DNA of 39,249 bases from an uncultured Clostridia bacterium. Lineage in GTDB: Bacteria > Bacillota > Clostridia > UMGS1810. The DNA lies in assembly GCA_934463115.1 (NCBI GenBank), contig CAKSIN010000022.1, positions 1-39,249 on the forward strand, written 5' to 3'. Of this stretch, positions 8,781-17,584 are shown one piece after another. Both the position numbers and the translations under genes were made by a program. Each line of letters opens with the position of its first letter. Position 1 is the stretch's first letter. The notes under the pieces were generated by a model. It worked only from the letters and a program-made list of their open reading frames with translations, was not told the DNA's origin and ran no database searches.

Positions 8781-10775
8781 TTATTTCCGAACAATAAATT
8801 CGGATGCATTGTCAAAAGGAACCATATCTGCATCCCATGCAAACGCTTTAACGGTTGCTATTGCGGACGCATCGTCAAATGTATGTGTTACCGATACCGA
8901 TTTCATAATATAATCCGTGTTTAAAATGGGAATTATTTTTTCAGCGGCTTCCACAAGATTTCCATCTGCATCATATGCCGCGATATAGCTGTATATTGTC
9001 TCGGCCTCAAGAGAAGGCTGAGCATTTACAACAGTTCTTGCCGTTTTGCCATCAAGTGTAAATACAACCGGCGTTGCGGAAAACTCCGTGTCATTATACG
9101 AAAATCTATATGACTTAAGTGCAAGCCTTGTGCCATCCGCAAATTTTACATTATCCGAGAATACAATATCATATTCTTTGTCTGCCACAAGTCCCGTAAC
9201 TCCTGCCAAAAGCTTATCTCCGCTTACATTAACCGATGTAACCGTTCCACCCGTAACCGTTACATCACTTGTTGAAACCGCTGCTATATCTTTTTCAAAT
9301 TCAACAATGATTTTGCCTTTTGCACTTGCAACTGCCTTTATATCCAAATTATCCTCATGTGTAATGCGGAGATTATCAATATATGCATTGTGATCTGTCG
9401 CACCATTATAAGCCGCTGTGGAAAGACCGTATGTAAAACCTATACTCGTTATCGGAGCCGATACAATATACGATACATAAACCGGATTTGATTTAACACC
9501 GTCAACAATTGCAGTAACATAACCTGTTTTGGCATTAATTTCCAAAATAACATGAGTCCATTTGTTTTTTACATATGTAATATTTGTTTCTGTCCCCTCT
9601 GCAGTGTAAACAGTCTCTGTATTGTTGGTTGTAGAATCATACCATGATTTTGTAGAAGTTCCGACAGTTTCCGCCACAAAATTTCCTGTTGCTCTCTGAA
9701 AAGCAAACGGATATCTTCCTTTTATTCCGCCACCGGTTGCGGTTGAACCAAGACCTATACCGAGTCCGCCATTTCCTACCAAAGCGTCAAACTCAACTTT
9801 ATATACACCATTTGCTCCGTTGGAAAATATTTCATTGCATCTGTGATATTTATTTCTTCCTACCGAGTATACCTTATTTCCGAGCGAGTACGCTCCGGCA
9901 TAAATGCTGTTATTCGCGCCAAGGGTTGCGGAGGCTGTATCCGTAATAGCTGCATTCTCCTGATTTGTACCGTCACCGGAGGCACCTACAAGTGCGAGAA
10001 AATCCGTTCCGTTTTCAAAACTATAGTCGGCGTAAACAGTCCTTTTAATTTGCGATCCTGTTGTAATCTTTATGTTATCCACGGCAAAATCTGTTGAATT
10101 GGGCGTGTATGTTACAAAACCCATTAATTCTGCACTTTTGCAATCTAATGTCACCGTATTCGATGCCCCGTCGTTAACTTTAAGTGTCGATGTTTTATTA
10201 TCCAAATCAACAACTACAGTATAGTGATTCCATACGTTTGCGGTAAATAACGCACCTGAACTATAGCTCGGTGAACCACCCGGATTAACACCGATTGCAC
10301 CGGATTTATGTGCACTAAAGAACCAATAATTTGATGCACTGCCGGACGCCGCAAAACCTATGGCTGCACGGTTATCATCACTTGCATTGTAAATAATTGC
10401 ATCGAAATCTACCGTTATAATTCCCGATGAAATCGGAGAAAATGCTGCTCCGAATCTCGTGTCTCCGGTTGTTAAATTGCCACCCGTTTCCGATTGACCG
10501 ATGAGCATATACCTATTGCCATCGGATGTGACTTTTGTAATTATTGGGTCACTCGGACTCGGAACAGAGTATTTTCTGGTTGTATTATTGAATAATTGCA
10601 GCGAATTTACGGGAACCTTACCATCTTCTGCCGTTTCCGATTCAAAGTCATTGGCATAGATAATCGTCCCATCACTAATAATTTCCGATGACGCGGCAAA
10701 TGCCGTCATACCTGCAAAACAACTTGCGACAAGTATCACCGCCAGTAACGATGATAAACACTTTCTGAATTTCAT
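8781..10775 (-). CDS. Secreted protein with two LamG-like domains, paralogue of its downstream neighbour
   Basis: This 664-aa protein has a signal peptide (SSLLAVILVASCFAGMTAFA). Two LamG-like modules (about 33-245 and 250-470) are recognisable by IIYANDFESETAEDGKVP, ITVDFDAIIYN, FAVDNIKITTG and AYIDNLRITHE. An Ig-like domain (about 475-560, with TDVTVTGGTVTSV-like phrasing) and a C-terminal beta domain ending in AFAWDADMVPFDNA follow. The layout and even the closing phrase match the 663-aa product downstream, pointing to tandem duplication followed by divergence. The product is probably extracellular and glycan-binding. AGGAGA lies 8 nt before the ATG. A promoter-like pair sits directly upstream at 10802-10830, so this gene may also start its own transcript. 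Confidence 0.75.
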   Translation of the reverse strand: MKFRKCLSSLLAVILVASCFAGMTAFAASSEIISDGTIIYANDFESETAEDGKVPVNSLQLFNNTTRKYSVPSPSDPIITKVTSDGNRYMLIGQSETGGNLTTGDTRFGAAFSPISSGIITVDFDAIIYNASDDNRAAIGFAASGSASNYWFFSAHKSGAIGVNPGGSPSYSSGALFTANVWNHYTVVVDLDNKTSTLKVNDGASNTVTLDCKSAELMGFVTYTPNSTDFAVDNIKITTGSQIKRTVYADYSFENGTDFLALVGASGDGTNQENAAITDTASATLGANNSIYAGAYSLGNKVYSVGRNKYHRCNEIFSNGANGVYKVEFDALVGNGGLGIGLGSTATGGGIKGRYPFAFQRATGNFVAETVGTSTKSWYDSTTNNTETVYTAEGTETNITYVKNKWTHVILEINAKTGYVTAIVDGVKSNPVYVSYIVSAPITSIGFTYGLSTAAYNGATDHNAYIDNLRITHEDNLDIKAVASAKGKIIVEFEKDIAAVSTSDVTVTGGTVTSVNVSGDKLLAGVTGLVADKEYDIVFSDNVKFADGTRLALKSYRFSYNDTEFSATPVVFTLDGKTARTVVNAQPSLEAETIYSYIAAYDADGNLVEAAEKIIPILNTDYIMKSVSVTHTFDDASAIATVKAFAWDADMVPFDNASEFIVRK

Positions 10776-10801
10776 AATTCATTTCTCCTAAAATTTTATA
10801 A

Positions 10802-10830
10802 TTTATATTGCACATGCATTTTACAATCAA
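10802..10830 (-). promoter_or_regulatory. Candidate internal promoter, TTGATT-17-TATAAA
   Basis: On the minus strand, TTGATT (10830-10825) is followed after exactly 17 nt by TATAAA (10807-10802). The predicted start of transcription near 10795 lies just before the AGGAGA site of the gene starting at 10775. The -35 abuts the stop codon of the preceding gene. No terminator hairpin separates the two genes, so this would be an additional promoter inside the operon. Confidence 0.4.
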
Positions 10831-13800
10831 TTATCTTGCAATACATAGGTAGGTAAACTGGCTGCTATCCTTTTGACGTGCTATACCGCCTGCGTATTCT
10901 ATCCATCCCTTTCGTGTGTTTCCGTCATCATCATTTACTACCATTGCAAAACCGATTTTGTCGATGGTGTCAAAATCAACTTTATTTGTGGTTATCTCCG
11001 ACCACGGAATGGCAAGTTCATAATTGGTAACCCCATTGTCACGTGTTATTGCAAGCTGCGCTGTCTCCACCTTGCTTAGCGGCATATTGTTTCCCTCTGA
11101 TGAATGTCGCCATACCAACGGACCGTTCGGAGTATCGCCGAAAGTAATTTCGGTAAAGCTGCCGCCGACAACAGCGTCATGCAATTTCTTTTCAAAGGCA
11201 ATTCCAAACTGAATCGAATCATTTTGCCATATCAGGCTGTCTGTGGAACTTCCCGCCTTTACATCGTCCCTTACCCGTACAAATAAATAAAAATTATCAT
11301 TGTCAAACATTATGTTTGTTGCAGCACTCAAATCATCCGGACCGTTCCACACGTTGTTACCCGTCATACTGACCTGTTCTTCACTGCCGCAGTTCATGGT
11401 CGTTTTTAAATCCCACTCCCCGTCCGACATCTTACCGTCTATATCCGGCTTTTTTTCGGCATAAACAGCACACGTAAAGTCTATGCTTTGTTTGAACGTC
11501 TTTTGAGTACCGTCATTTGCCTCAATGGTGTATACAACATTATCATATATACCAAGTTCATTTATCCTCGGGAGTTTAAGCTTATATTCTCCGATACATC
11601 CTGCCGGTATTGTATCTATTCCAATAGTACCGTAATTATCAGCAAACATGGCAGGACTCAAAAAATGCACTTTTGCGTCAAGCGGGACGGTCATATTATT
11701 TGTTACATAGAGTGTTGCATCCCAGCGTGTAACATCATCTTTTCCTCGTATATCCGCATACAATTCCGCTGTGAACGGCTCAGTAGTTTTCAGCGGTATT
11801 TTTATTATTGATGAAGTTTTATCATTTTTTGATATTTTAACAGTAATAACGTCACTGCTGCCTACCTCGTTCTCACATTTAAGCCCAATCAAATTGTTCT
11901 TTTCAACATATACATCGGCGCCGGAAGCTCTGGATGCTGTCAGGATCTCACCATCATGGACACCGTTTATGTCAATAGTCACACTGCTGTTTTTGGCAAT
12001 ATTGAGATTGTTTTCAGATGTTTCAACCCTCGGTTCTGTACATTCGGCAGCCGTAAAATCCCCTTCTAAATATTGCATGGAATTTGTAAGTGTTAATGTA
12101 TATTCACCGTTTTCAGAACTCAATGCTGTCGGATTACCATATATATCATACAAAACTGCATTATTTGTATTCAACTTGAGTGTTACGTTCTTAGGACTTC
12201 CTGCCGTCCAAAATGGAATAATTTTTTTATTATCCTTTGGCCTCACAAATGTGTATGCATAATCAGTGCCGTTGTCAAGCACTGTACCCGTGCTGTCAGC
12301 ATTTTGCAAAATTTTGTTTACCGCCGTTACCGCAACATATGTTTCTTTAGCCGCATACGGATAGTCATACACGGGTTTGCACGACTGAGTATGTCCGAAA
12401 TTATGCTCTGTGTATGTCTTTATACCGCCTTCGTTATCCAAATTATACCATGAAAAATAATCACCTATTTTGTTACCCTTAAAATACACATATGTACGCA
12501 TGTTGTATTCTGCCTGTACCTTTGGATCGGCAGAACTTCCGGAACCCGAAAAATAACCTACCTCTGTGTGATATAATTTAGGATACGTGCCCATTTTTTC
12601 ATTAAATTCATCAGCATAGCTTTTCAGCTGCAGAGCCACGCCCTTTTCGGGAATGCTGTTGTGGTTATACGGATGCAGCGTTGCCGCGTTCAAAAAACCC
12701 CTGGGCACGACAGAAAGCGCTTCGCTGTAAAACTCTCTTGCAGAACTTGTGGTAAGATTACATACCGAAAACATTGTTGAAGGTGTCAAACTGTCGCGCT
12801 CCCTTATCTTATTCAGCATTCTTACGGCAAATTCTCCATATGTCTTTCCGTTTTCCATTGCAGAGTTAAACGGCTGAATATTTGGTTCATTCCATATTTC
12901 ATAGGAATTCATCTTGACTCCGTATTTATTTTTTTCATCAATCATAAAGTCGATATAATTTTCAAATGCCGCCAGCTGTTCTTCCGTGGTAGGTATGGTA
13001 TTTGTCGTCTTCATTCCGTATTTTGTATTGCCCATTCCAACAAGCCACTGCCATTTTATTCCGTACTTCGCGAGGTTCGAAAAAAGACTCTTTGCATTTT
13101 GTGTAAGGGCAAAATTGCCCTTTGCAGTCCCCGGAGCGTCAACCAGAGTCCACTGAACAGAGTTACGCACAAATCCCGAACCGGATTTTGCTACAATAGG
13201 CATTCCGTCATCCGCCCCATAACCGTCAAGGGTAAATTTTGTGCAGTATCCTGCATAATCGTTTTTTGTCCCGTCTTCAATTGTGTTTATGTACGAAAAC
13301 GGAACTGTTTTTGTCTGGGTATAATTTTCGTCCGAAACTACTACTTTTAAATCGTACAGACAATATCTGTTAACATCCGGTTTAATTTCTTTTTGCACCG
13401 ATTCTCCGGCAGAAATTTTTATTGTGTCTTCATTGCTCCATACTTTCGCACAATAATCATCAAATACTTCGTAGGATACATTTACTGTTTTTTCCTCATC
13501 GGAAAAGTTTTTAAATTCCGCACTGAATTCTTTGCTGTCGGAGTTGCCGAATATATTACCTGTTTCACCGCTTTTTACATTCACACACTGCACAGGTTTA
13601 AGTTTTGGGAATTTTGTCACTGTGATTTTGCTCACGCACACATTCCCCATTGAATAAGACAGCTTATCCGAACGTACGGTTATGGAAAAATCACTCGTGT
13701 TATTCCAATGGCGGTCAGCAAAATATGCATCATCAACCTGAAATACATGCGTCTTCCACTGCATTGTATTTGCAAGGTATACGGCATCTGTCTCGTAGTC

Positions 13801-14172
13801 TGTACTTTTTTGGGAATCATACTCCAAGCAGAATACACCCTTGCCCTCGTCGAAATATTCCACCTCAATTTCGAAATATGTACCATCGCTCACAGAACCC
13901 GCAAATTCATCTGAAAGATTAACATTTACAAATGCGTTCATTCTGTTTGCCGACTTGAGCTGCCAACATTTAATTCCCTTGCGATTCGTAAGGGTTACGG
14001 CGGACTGAAGTCCCATTTTTACATTTTGCACCGCCTGCTTATCATAAAGGGCAGAAGCATCGTTTAAATATATAACCGTTGTGTTATCTTTTTCGGCCGC
14101 AAAGGTAATATCGGCTGCCGAAATAACAAGCATGATTGAAATAAAACATGAAACTAATCTTTTTATTTTCAT
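10831..14172 (-). CDS. Large secreted clan GH-A glycosidase with C-terminal CBM9-like domain, enzyme 1
   Basis: This is a 1113-aa modular enzyme. The signal peptide ends near ITFAAE (residue 26). Residues 30-190 form a carbohydrate-binding-like beta sandwich, and 195-300 a second beta domain. The TIM barrel spans about 305-620: YEIWNEPN gives acid/base Glu429, and LYHTEVGY gives nucleophile Glu537. An all-beta domain (630-710) and an NPCBM or Big-like segment (715-900) follow. Residues 905-1113 match the CBM9 sugar-binding fold (KPDIDGKMSDGEWD, then LFVRVRDD, WQNDSIQFGI and YELAIPWSEI). It shares barrel motifs with the 752-aa enzyme in the same operon (KYGMKT vs LHGMQT, WNEP, YHTE), so the two are likely paralogues with different specificity. 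GGAGGT lies 10 nt before the ATG. The substrate is unknown. Confidence 0.82.
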   Translation of the reverse strand: MKIKRLVSCFISIMLVISAADITFAAEKDNTTVIYLNDASALYDKQAVQNVKMGLQSAVTLTNRKGIKCWQLKSANRMNAFVNVNLSDEFAGSVSDGTYFEIEVEYFDEGKGVFCLEYDSQKSTDYETDAVYLANTMQWKTHVFQVDDAYFADRHWNNTSDFSITVRSDKLSYSMGNVCVSKITVTKFPKLKPVQCVNVKSGETGNIFGNSDSKEFSAEFKNFSDEEKTVNVSYEVFDDYCAKVWSNEDTIKISAGESVQKEIKPDVNRYCLYDLKVVVSDENYTQTKTVPFSYINTIEDGTKNDYAGYCTKFTLDGYGADDGMPIVAKSGSGFVRNSVQWTLVDAPGTAKGNFALTQNAKSLFSNLAKYGIKWQWLVGMGNTKYGMKTTNTIPTTEEQLAAFENYIDFMIDEKNKYGVKMNSYEIWNEPNIQPFNSAMENGKTYGEFAVRMLNKIRERDSLTPSTMFSVCNLTTSSAREFYSEALSVVPRGFLNAATLHPYNHNSIPEKGVALQLKSYADEFNEKMGTYPKLYHTEVGYFSGSGSSADPKVQAEYNMRTYVYFKGNKIGDYFSWYNLDNEGGIKTYTEHNFGHTQSCKPVYDYPYAAKETYVAVTAVNKILQNADSTGTVLDNGTDYAYTFVRPKDNKKIIPFWTAGSPKNVTLKLNTNNAVLYDIYGNPTALSSENGEYTLTLTNSMQYLEGDFTAAECTEPRVETSENNLNIAKNSSVTIDINGVHDGEILTASRASGADVYVEKNNLIGLKCENEVGSSDVITVKISKNDKTSSIIKIPLKTTEPFTAELYADIRGKDDVTRWDATLYVTNNMTVPLDAKVHFLSPAMFADNYGTIGIDTIPAGCIGEYKLKLPRINELGIYDNVVYTIEANDGTQKTFKQSIDFTCAVYAEKKPDIDGKMSDGEWDLKTTMNCGSEEQVSMTGNNVWNGPDDLSAATNIMFDNDNFYLFVRVRDDVKAGSSTDSLIWQNDSIQFGIAFEKKLHDAVVGGSFTEITFGDTPNGPLVWRHSSEGNNMPLSKVETAQLAITRDNGVTNYELAIPWSEITTNKVDFDTIDKIGFAMVVNDDDGNTRKGWIEYAGGIARQKDSSQFTYLCIAR

Positions 14173-14188
14173 TCAGTCTGTTACCTCC

Positions 14189-15061
14189 TTAACCTTTCAC
14201 ACCGCCAACATTTACTCCTCCCAGTATCATTCTTTGGAAGAATGCATACAGTACAACCGGCGGTATCATTCCGAATATAATTGCTATCATATAATAATCA
14301 AGGCGAATTGACGTTTTCAGGTTATACAGTTTAACGGCAATCGGAAGTTTAGCATCATCCGATATAAGAAGCATCGGCCACATAAAACTGCTCCATGCCG
14401 CATTTATAGACGTAATCACCACATACACAACTATCGGTTCTGCAAGCGGCAGAATTATCTTTGAGAATATACCCATATCTGTACATCCGTCAAGCTGTGC
14501 CGCCTCAATAAGCGATATTGAAATGGTATCAAAGTAGTTTTTAAACAGAAATACATTAAATATATTTGCTGCCGCCATCATCCAAAGCGGAACATATGAG
14601 TTTGTAAGATGAGCAGAATTAAACACCATGAATGTCGGAACCATTCTTACCTGCCCCGGCATCATCATTGTCCAAAGCAAGAGTGTAAACACCAATCTGT
14701 ATCCACGCGGTCGGAGTCTTGAAAGCACAAATCCTCCGAGCGCAGGAAATATAACACTGCAAATCACATCACCGGCTGCTATTATAAAGCTTGACAAATA
14801 ACCGGAAGACAGTTTGTATTTATTCCACACAAGCACCGCCTTTGATATTTTAATATGTTTCGGGAACAAATCCGGCGGAACCTTGTATATTTCCTTCACA
14901 TCTTTAAATCCCGAAAGCATTATCCACAACGACGGAACAAGGCTCATGCATACAAGCAAAACAAGTATAGCCACAACAAACCAGTACAAAAACTTATATT
15001 TGAAACTCTTCAGCTCCATCGGAGTAATAACGCCTGTTGTTTTATTATCAAATGCTCTCAT
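14189..15061 (-). CDS. Carbohydrate ABC transporter permease, MalG/LplC type
   Basis: This 290-aa integral membrane protein has six predicted helices, the first at about 27-50. The cytoplasmic EAA loop EAAQLDGCTDMGIFSKIILP (about 184-203) is the ATPase-docking motif of CUT1 permeases. The C-terminus ends in the MILGGVNVGGVKG phrase usual for this subfamily. It forms a heterodimer with the permease encoded 12 nt upstream and receives oligosaccharide from the lipoprotein encoded before that. AGGA at 15072-15075 is a modest ribosome site 10 nt before the ATG. No ATPase gene is present in the operon. Confidence 0.92.
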   Translation of the reverse strand: MRAFDNKTTGVITPMELKSFKYKFLYWFVVAILVLLVCMSLVPSLWIMLSGFKDVKEIYKVPPDLFPKHIKISKAVLVWNKYKLSSGYLSSFIIAAGDVICSVIFPALGGFVLSRLRPRGYRLVFTLLLWTMMMPGQVRMVPTFMVFNSAHLTNSYVPLWMMAAANIFNVFLFKNYFDTISISLIEAAQLDGCTDMGIFSKIILPLAEPIVVYVVITSINAAWSSFMWPMLLISDDAKLPIAVKLYNLKTSIRLDYYMIAIIFGMIPPVVLYAFFQRMILGGVNVGGVKG

Positions 15062-15073
15062 GTTGTCACCATC

Positions 15074-15994
15074 CTAACCTTGTTTTTCTTCAACTATTCT
15101 ATTTATTTTAAAATAGAATACAGTAAGCACAACTATCAATACAAAAAGGATATTTCCAAGAGCCATTGACGGTCCTACGCGGAAATTAATTATGCCTTGT
15201 TTATACGCAAGATATGCAAGCGATATAGACGCATTATTAGGTCCGCCCCCCGTCATTGCCATAGGCTCCTCCAAAATTTGAAATACACCTATTATCTGCC
15301 TTACAAGTACAATAAGCATTGTTCCGGAAATCTGAGGAATCGTTACTGTAGTAATTCTTTTGAATACTCCGGCGCCGTCTATTACCGCTGCCTCATACAA
15401 TTCACGGTTAACGCCCTGAAGCACCGAATAATACAAAAGCATTGCACCGGGCATGCCTCTCCATGTAGTTGTAAATATTATAAGCGGTATTGTCATTTTA
15501 GGATTTTGCAGCCACAGTTGAGTTTTTCCGCCAAACATATTTATAAGCATATTAAGCATTCCACCTTCATCAGGAAAGAATATAAGGTACCACATAAGCG
15601 ATACGGCTACTCCCGGAAGAATTGCCGGAAAATATATGCAAAATCTAAAACCGTTTTTAAAATGTACAACTTCATTCAACAACAACGCTACAATAATCGG
15701 AGGCAAATAACCCAAAATCAATGACCAAAGCACATAACTGAGCGTATTCATAAATACTTTTGGGAAAAGTGTGTCCCTAATCACATTCACATAATTTTCA
15801 ATTCCTACAAATCTGCCACGATTATAGCCAACCATTTCAAACAAAGACCATACAAAACTCATAATCTGCGGATACCACACGAGCAAAATGACGAGTACAA
15901 GGAATGGCGATATAAGCATCCATGCCTTCATGTCGCGTTTCCATCGCACAGCATTTTTTGATGTTAAGGATATTGATGTATTACTCATTTTCAT
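15074..15994 (-). CDS. Carbohydrate ABC transporter permease, MalF/LplB type
   Basis: A 306-aa permease from the ATG at 15994. The frame is open to an earlier ATG at 16018, but that codon has no ribosome site and lies 2 nt past the preceding stop, whereas AAGGGG at 16005-16010 sits 10 nt before 15994. The protein carries a first helix at about 25-45 (MLISPFLVLVILLVWYPQIM), five more helices, and the EAA loop YEAAVIDGAGVFKRITTVTI. GGGPNNASISLAYLAY is a typical LplB/UgpA-type segment. It partners with the permease encoded next and with the binding lipoprotein upstream in a CUT1 oligosaccharide importer. Confidence 0.92.
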   Translation of the reverse strand: MKMSNTSISLTSKNAVRWKRDMKAWMLISPFLVLVILLVWYPQIMSFVWSLFEMVGYNRGRFVGIENYVNVIRDTLFPKVFMNTLSYVLWSLILGYLPPIIVALLLNEVVHFKNGFRFCIYFPAILPGVAVSLMWYLIFFPDEGGMLNMLINMFGGKTQLWLQNPKMTIPLIIFTTTWRGMPGAMLLYYSVLQGVNRELYEAAVIDGAGVFKRITTVTIPQISGTMLIVLVRQIIGVFQILEEPMAMTGGGPNNASISLAYLAYKQGIINFRVGPSMALGNILFVLIVVLTVFYFKINRIVEEKQG

Positions 15995-16020
15995 CTGAAA
16001 TAAACCCCTTTTAAACATGA

Positions 16021-17406
16021 TTATTTTGCATTGTCAAGATAATTTGTCTGAAAATCCTTTGCTGCATCTGCAATAATTTTTTTGCAGTCGGCATTTTTAT
16101 TTGTGAGGACTTCCTGTATACATGCATCGAGAGCACCGTACAAATCCTGGCAACAAACAGGTTCTTCTGTCTGCACCTTAAGTCCGTCTACCATTTTATA
16201 CTGATTAACGTGTCCAATCGGTATATTTGTATATTTCTTTATAACTTCCTCACGGAATTTTGTTATTTCCGCATCATCACTCCACTGTGAAAATTTCGGA
16301 ACACCGACAGCGTAATTTTCTGCATTGTACGTAGCATACTCATTTTCAATAGCTTTTTTTGAATCCTCCGTGGCGTTTGGAGTAAGGCCGGTAAATTCGA
16401 ACCACTTAAACGCTGCATCTTTCTGTGCCTCGGTAGCCTTATTTGATATAGCCACCGCAGATCCTCCCATTAACGTAACATGTTTTTTGCCGCCCTCCGG
16501 AATAACACCCATAGCAACATCGTTTTTATCCATTCCATATGTAGAGAAAAGTGCATTCTGAGGAGCACTTTGCAGATAATAAGCTGCCTGACCTGTTCCG
16601 ATAAGCTTCATACCTTCGTTATAATCAATAAGTGTATTTGAATTAAGCACGTTGTATTTCCATTTTAAATCCTTTATCCACTGAAGTGTTTTTACACATT
16701 CCTGGGTATTAAAAGTTGCTTTCCACTTACCGTCAACTTTTTTCATGAAATTAACGCCGTTTGCCCATGCTATGATGACAAAATGCCATCCGCCAACATT
16801 ATTTGTAGTCGGCATAACAAAACCTGTTTTCCCTGTTTTTTCCTTGACAATTTTACTGTATTCGGTAAGTTCATCGTATGTTTTCGGGAAAATCGGATTG
16901 TCATCTTTGTCCACAAGACCGGCTTCTCTGAGTACCTCCATGTTTGCGAGCATACCCATGGTGTATGCACTGTTCGGAACCATATAATATTTACCGTCGC
17001 GCGAAATAAAGCTTTTTACATTGTCATTAAGTTTATCGGCATAACCGAAATTTTTCATCTGTTTTGTAATATCTGCAGCATAACCCGCGCTTATAATTCT
17101 GTCTGTTTCCGTAAAATGAGTTGTATATACCGTTGGGAGCTGACCGCTGGCAGCCTTCACCAGGAATGTGTCAAGACTGAATGCCCATGTATCCGGTACA
17201 ACTTCGATTTTACCCGCATATTTTTTATTAAATGCCTTAAGCTTTTCATTCATTGAATCAAGCGTAGGTCCCTCGGCCGTAGGCCAGCCTCCGACTGTAA
17301 TAACTGTTTTTTGCGATTCCTCTTTACCGGCCTTTTTTACTCCGCAGCCGGTAAAAAGGCTTAGAACCATTACCAGTGCCAGAATCAGTGAAACATTTCT
17401 TTTCAT
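16021..17406 (-). CDS. Extracellular solute-binding lipoprotein (family 1) of a sugar ABC importer
   Basis: This 461-aa protein is the first gene of the glycan operon. MKRNVSLILALVMVLSLFTG is a lipoprotein signal with lipobox LFTG-C, so Cys21 is the lipidated residue tethering it to the outer face of the membrane. The mature part follows the family-1 sugar-binding layout: an early TVGGWPTAEGPTLDSM strand-helix, the PKTYDELTEYSKIVKEKTGK hinge region, and a C-terminal helical lobe. The long ligand-binding fold suggests an oligosaccharide. AGGAGGA lies 6 nt before the ATG. The nearest functional analogues in genomic context are LplA/YtcQ-type proteins. The ligand is inferred from the neighbouring rhamnosidase and galactosidase genes, not seen. 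Confidence 0.9.
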   Translation of the reverse strand: MKRNVSLILALVMVLSLFTGCGVKKAGKEESQKTVITVGGWPTAEGPTLDSMNEKLKAFNKKYAGKIEVVPDTWAFSLDTFLVKAASGQLPTVYTTHFTETDRIISAGYAADITKQMKNFGYADKLNDNVKSFISRDGKYYMVPNSAYTMGMLANMEVLREAGLVDKDDNPIFPKTYDELTEYSKIVKEKTGKTGFVMPTTNNVGGWHFVIIAWANGVNFMKKVDGKWKATFNTQECVKTLQWIKDLKWKYNVLNSNTLIDYNEGMKLIGTGQAAYYLQSAPQNALFSTYGMDKNDVAMGVIPEGGKKHVTLMGGSAVAISNKATEAQKDAAFKWFEFTGLTPNATEDSKKAIENEYATYNAENYAVGVPKFSQWSDDAEITKFREEVIKKYTNIPIGHVNQYKMVDGLKVQTEEPVCCQDLYGALDACIQEVLTNKNADCKKIIADAAKDFQTNYLDNAK

Positions 17407-17432
17407 TTAAAATCCTCCTATCAATTGTAATT

Positions 17433-17449
17433 GTTAACTAAATATTAAC
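17433..17449. repeat. Short inverted repeat GTTAA-N7-TTAAC over the -10 of the sugar operon
   Basis: Perfect 5-bp arms (17433-17437 and 17445-17449) flank a 7-nt centre and overlap the candidate -10 at 17442-17447. This could be an operator, but the sequence is AT-rich and the match could be chance. Confidence 0.3.
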
Positions 17450-17470
17450 ATTGAACATACTTTTTGAAAA
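17442..17470 (-). promoter_or_regulatory. Candidate promoter of the glycan-utilisation operon
   Basis: On the minus strand, TTTTCA (17470-17465) is followed after 17 nt by TAATAT (17447-17442), preceded by TGT as an extended -10. Both hexamers match consensus at only 4 of 6 positions, so the promoter should need an activator. The direct repeat at 17481-17508 is in the right place for one. Confidence 0.35.
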
Positions 17471-17480
17471 GGTAACAAAA

Positions 17481-17508
17481 GCGACTTTAAAGTAGGTATT
17501 TGCGACTT
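17481..17508. promoter_or_regulatory. Candidate YesN-type regulator site: GCGACTT direct repeat, 21-bp period
   Basis: GCGACTT occurs at 17481-17487 and again at 17502-17508, exactly 21 bp (two helical turns) apart on the same face. AraC-type DNA-binding domains commonly recognise such direct repeats with two helix-turn-helix units. The site lies between the divergent promoters, just upstream of the weak -35 of the sugar operon and about 17 bp upstream of the -35 for the regulator genes. The regulator encoded at 18559-20118 is the obvious candidate to bind it. Binding is inferred. Confidence 0.4.
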
Positions 17509-17524
17509 CGGCATATTTTGACAC

Positions 17525-17553
17525 TTGATTTTTTTTATAAAAATTATTATAAT
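17525..17553 (+). promoter_or_regulatory. Promoter of the regulatory gene cluster, TTGATT-17-TATAAT
   Basis: TTGATT (17525-17530) and a perfect TATAAT (17548-17553) are separated by 17 nt. The expected transcript start near 17560 precedes the GGGAGG ribosome site at 17571-17576. A TTGACA at 17518-17523 is also present, but its 24-nt spacing to the TATAAT is too long. Confidence 0.55.
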
Positions 17554-17584
17554 GAGTATACAGTATCGCAGGGAGGTGTTATAC

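Noticed and set aside
15995..16018. Earlier start for the MalF-type permease at 16018
   Set aside because: That ATG has no ribosome site; AAGGGG at 16005-16010 fits the ATG at 15994.
17518..17553. TTGACA paired with the TATAAT at 17548
   Set aside because: The spacing is 24 nt, too long; TTGATT at 17525 gives the standard 17 nt.
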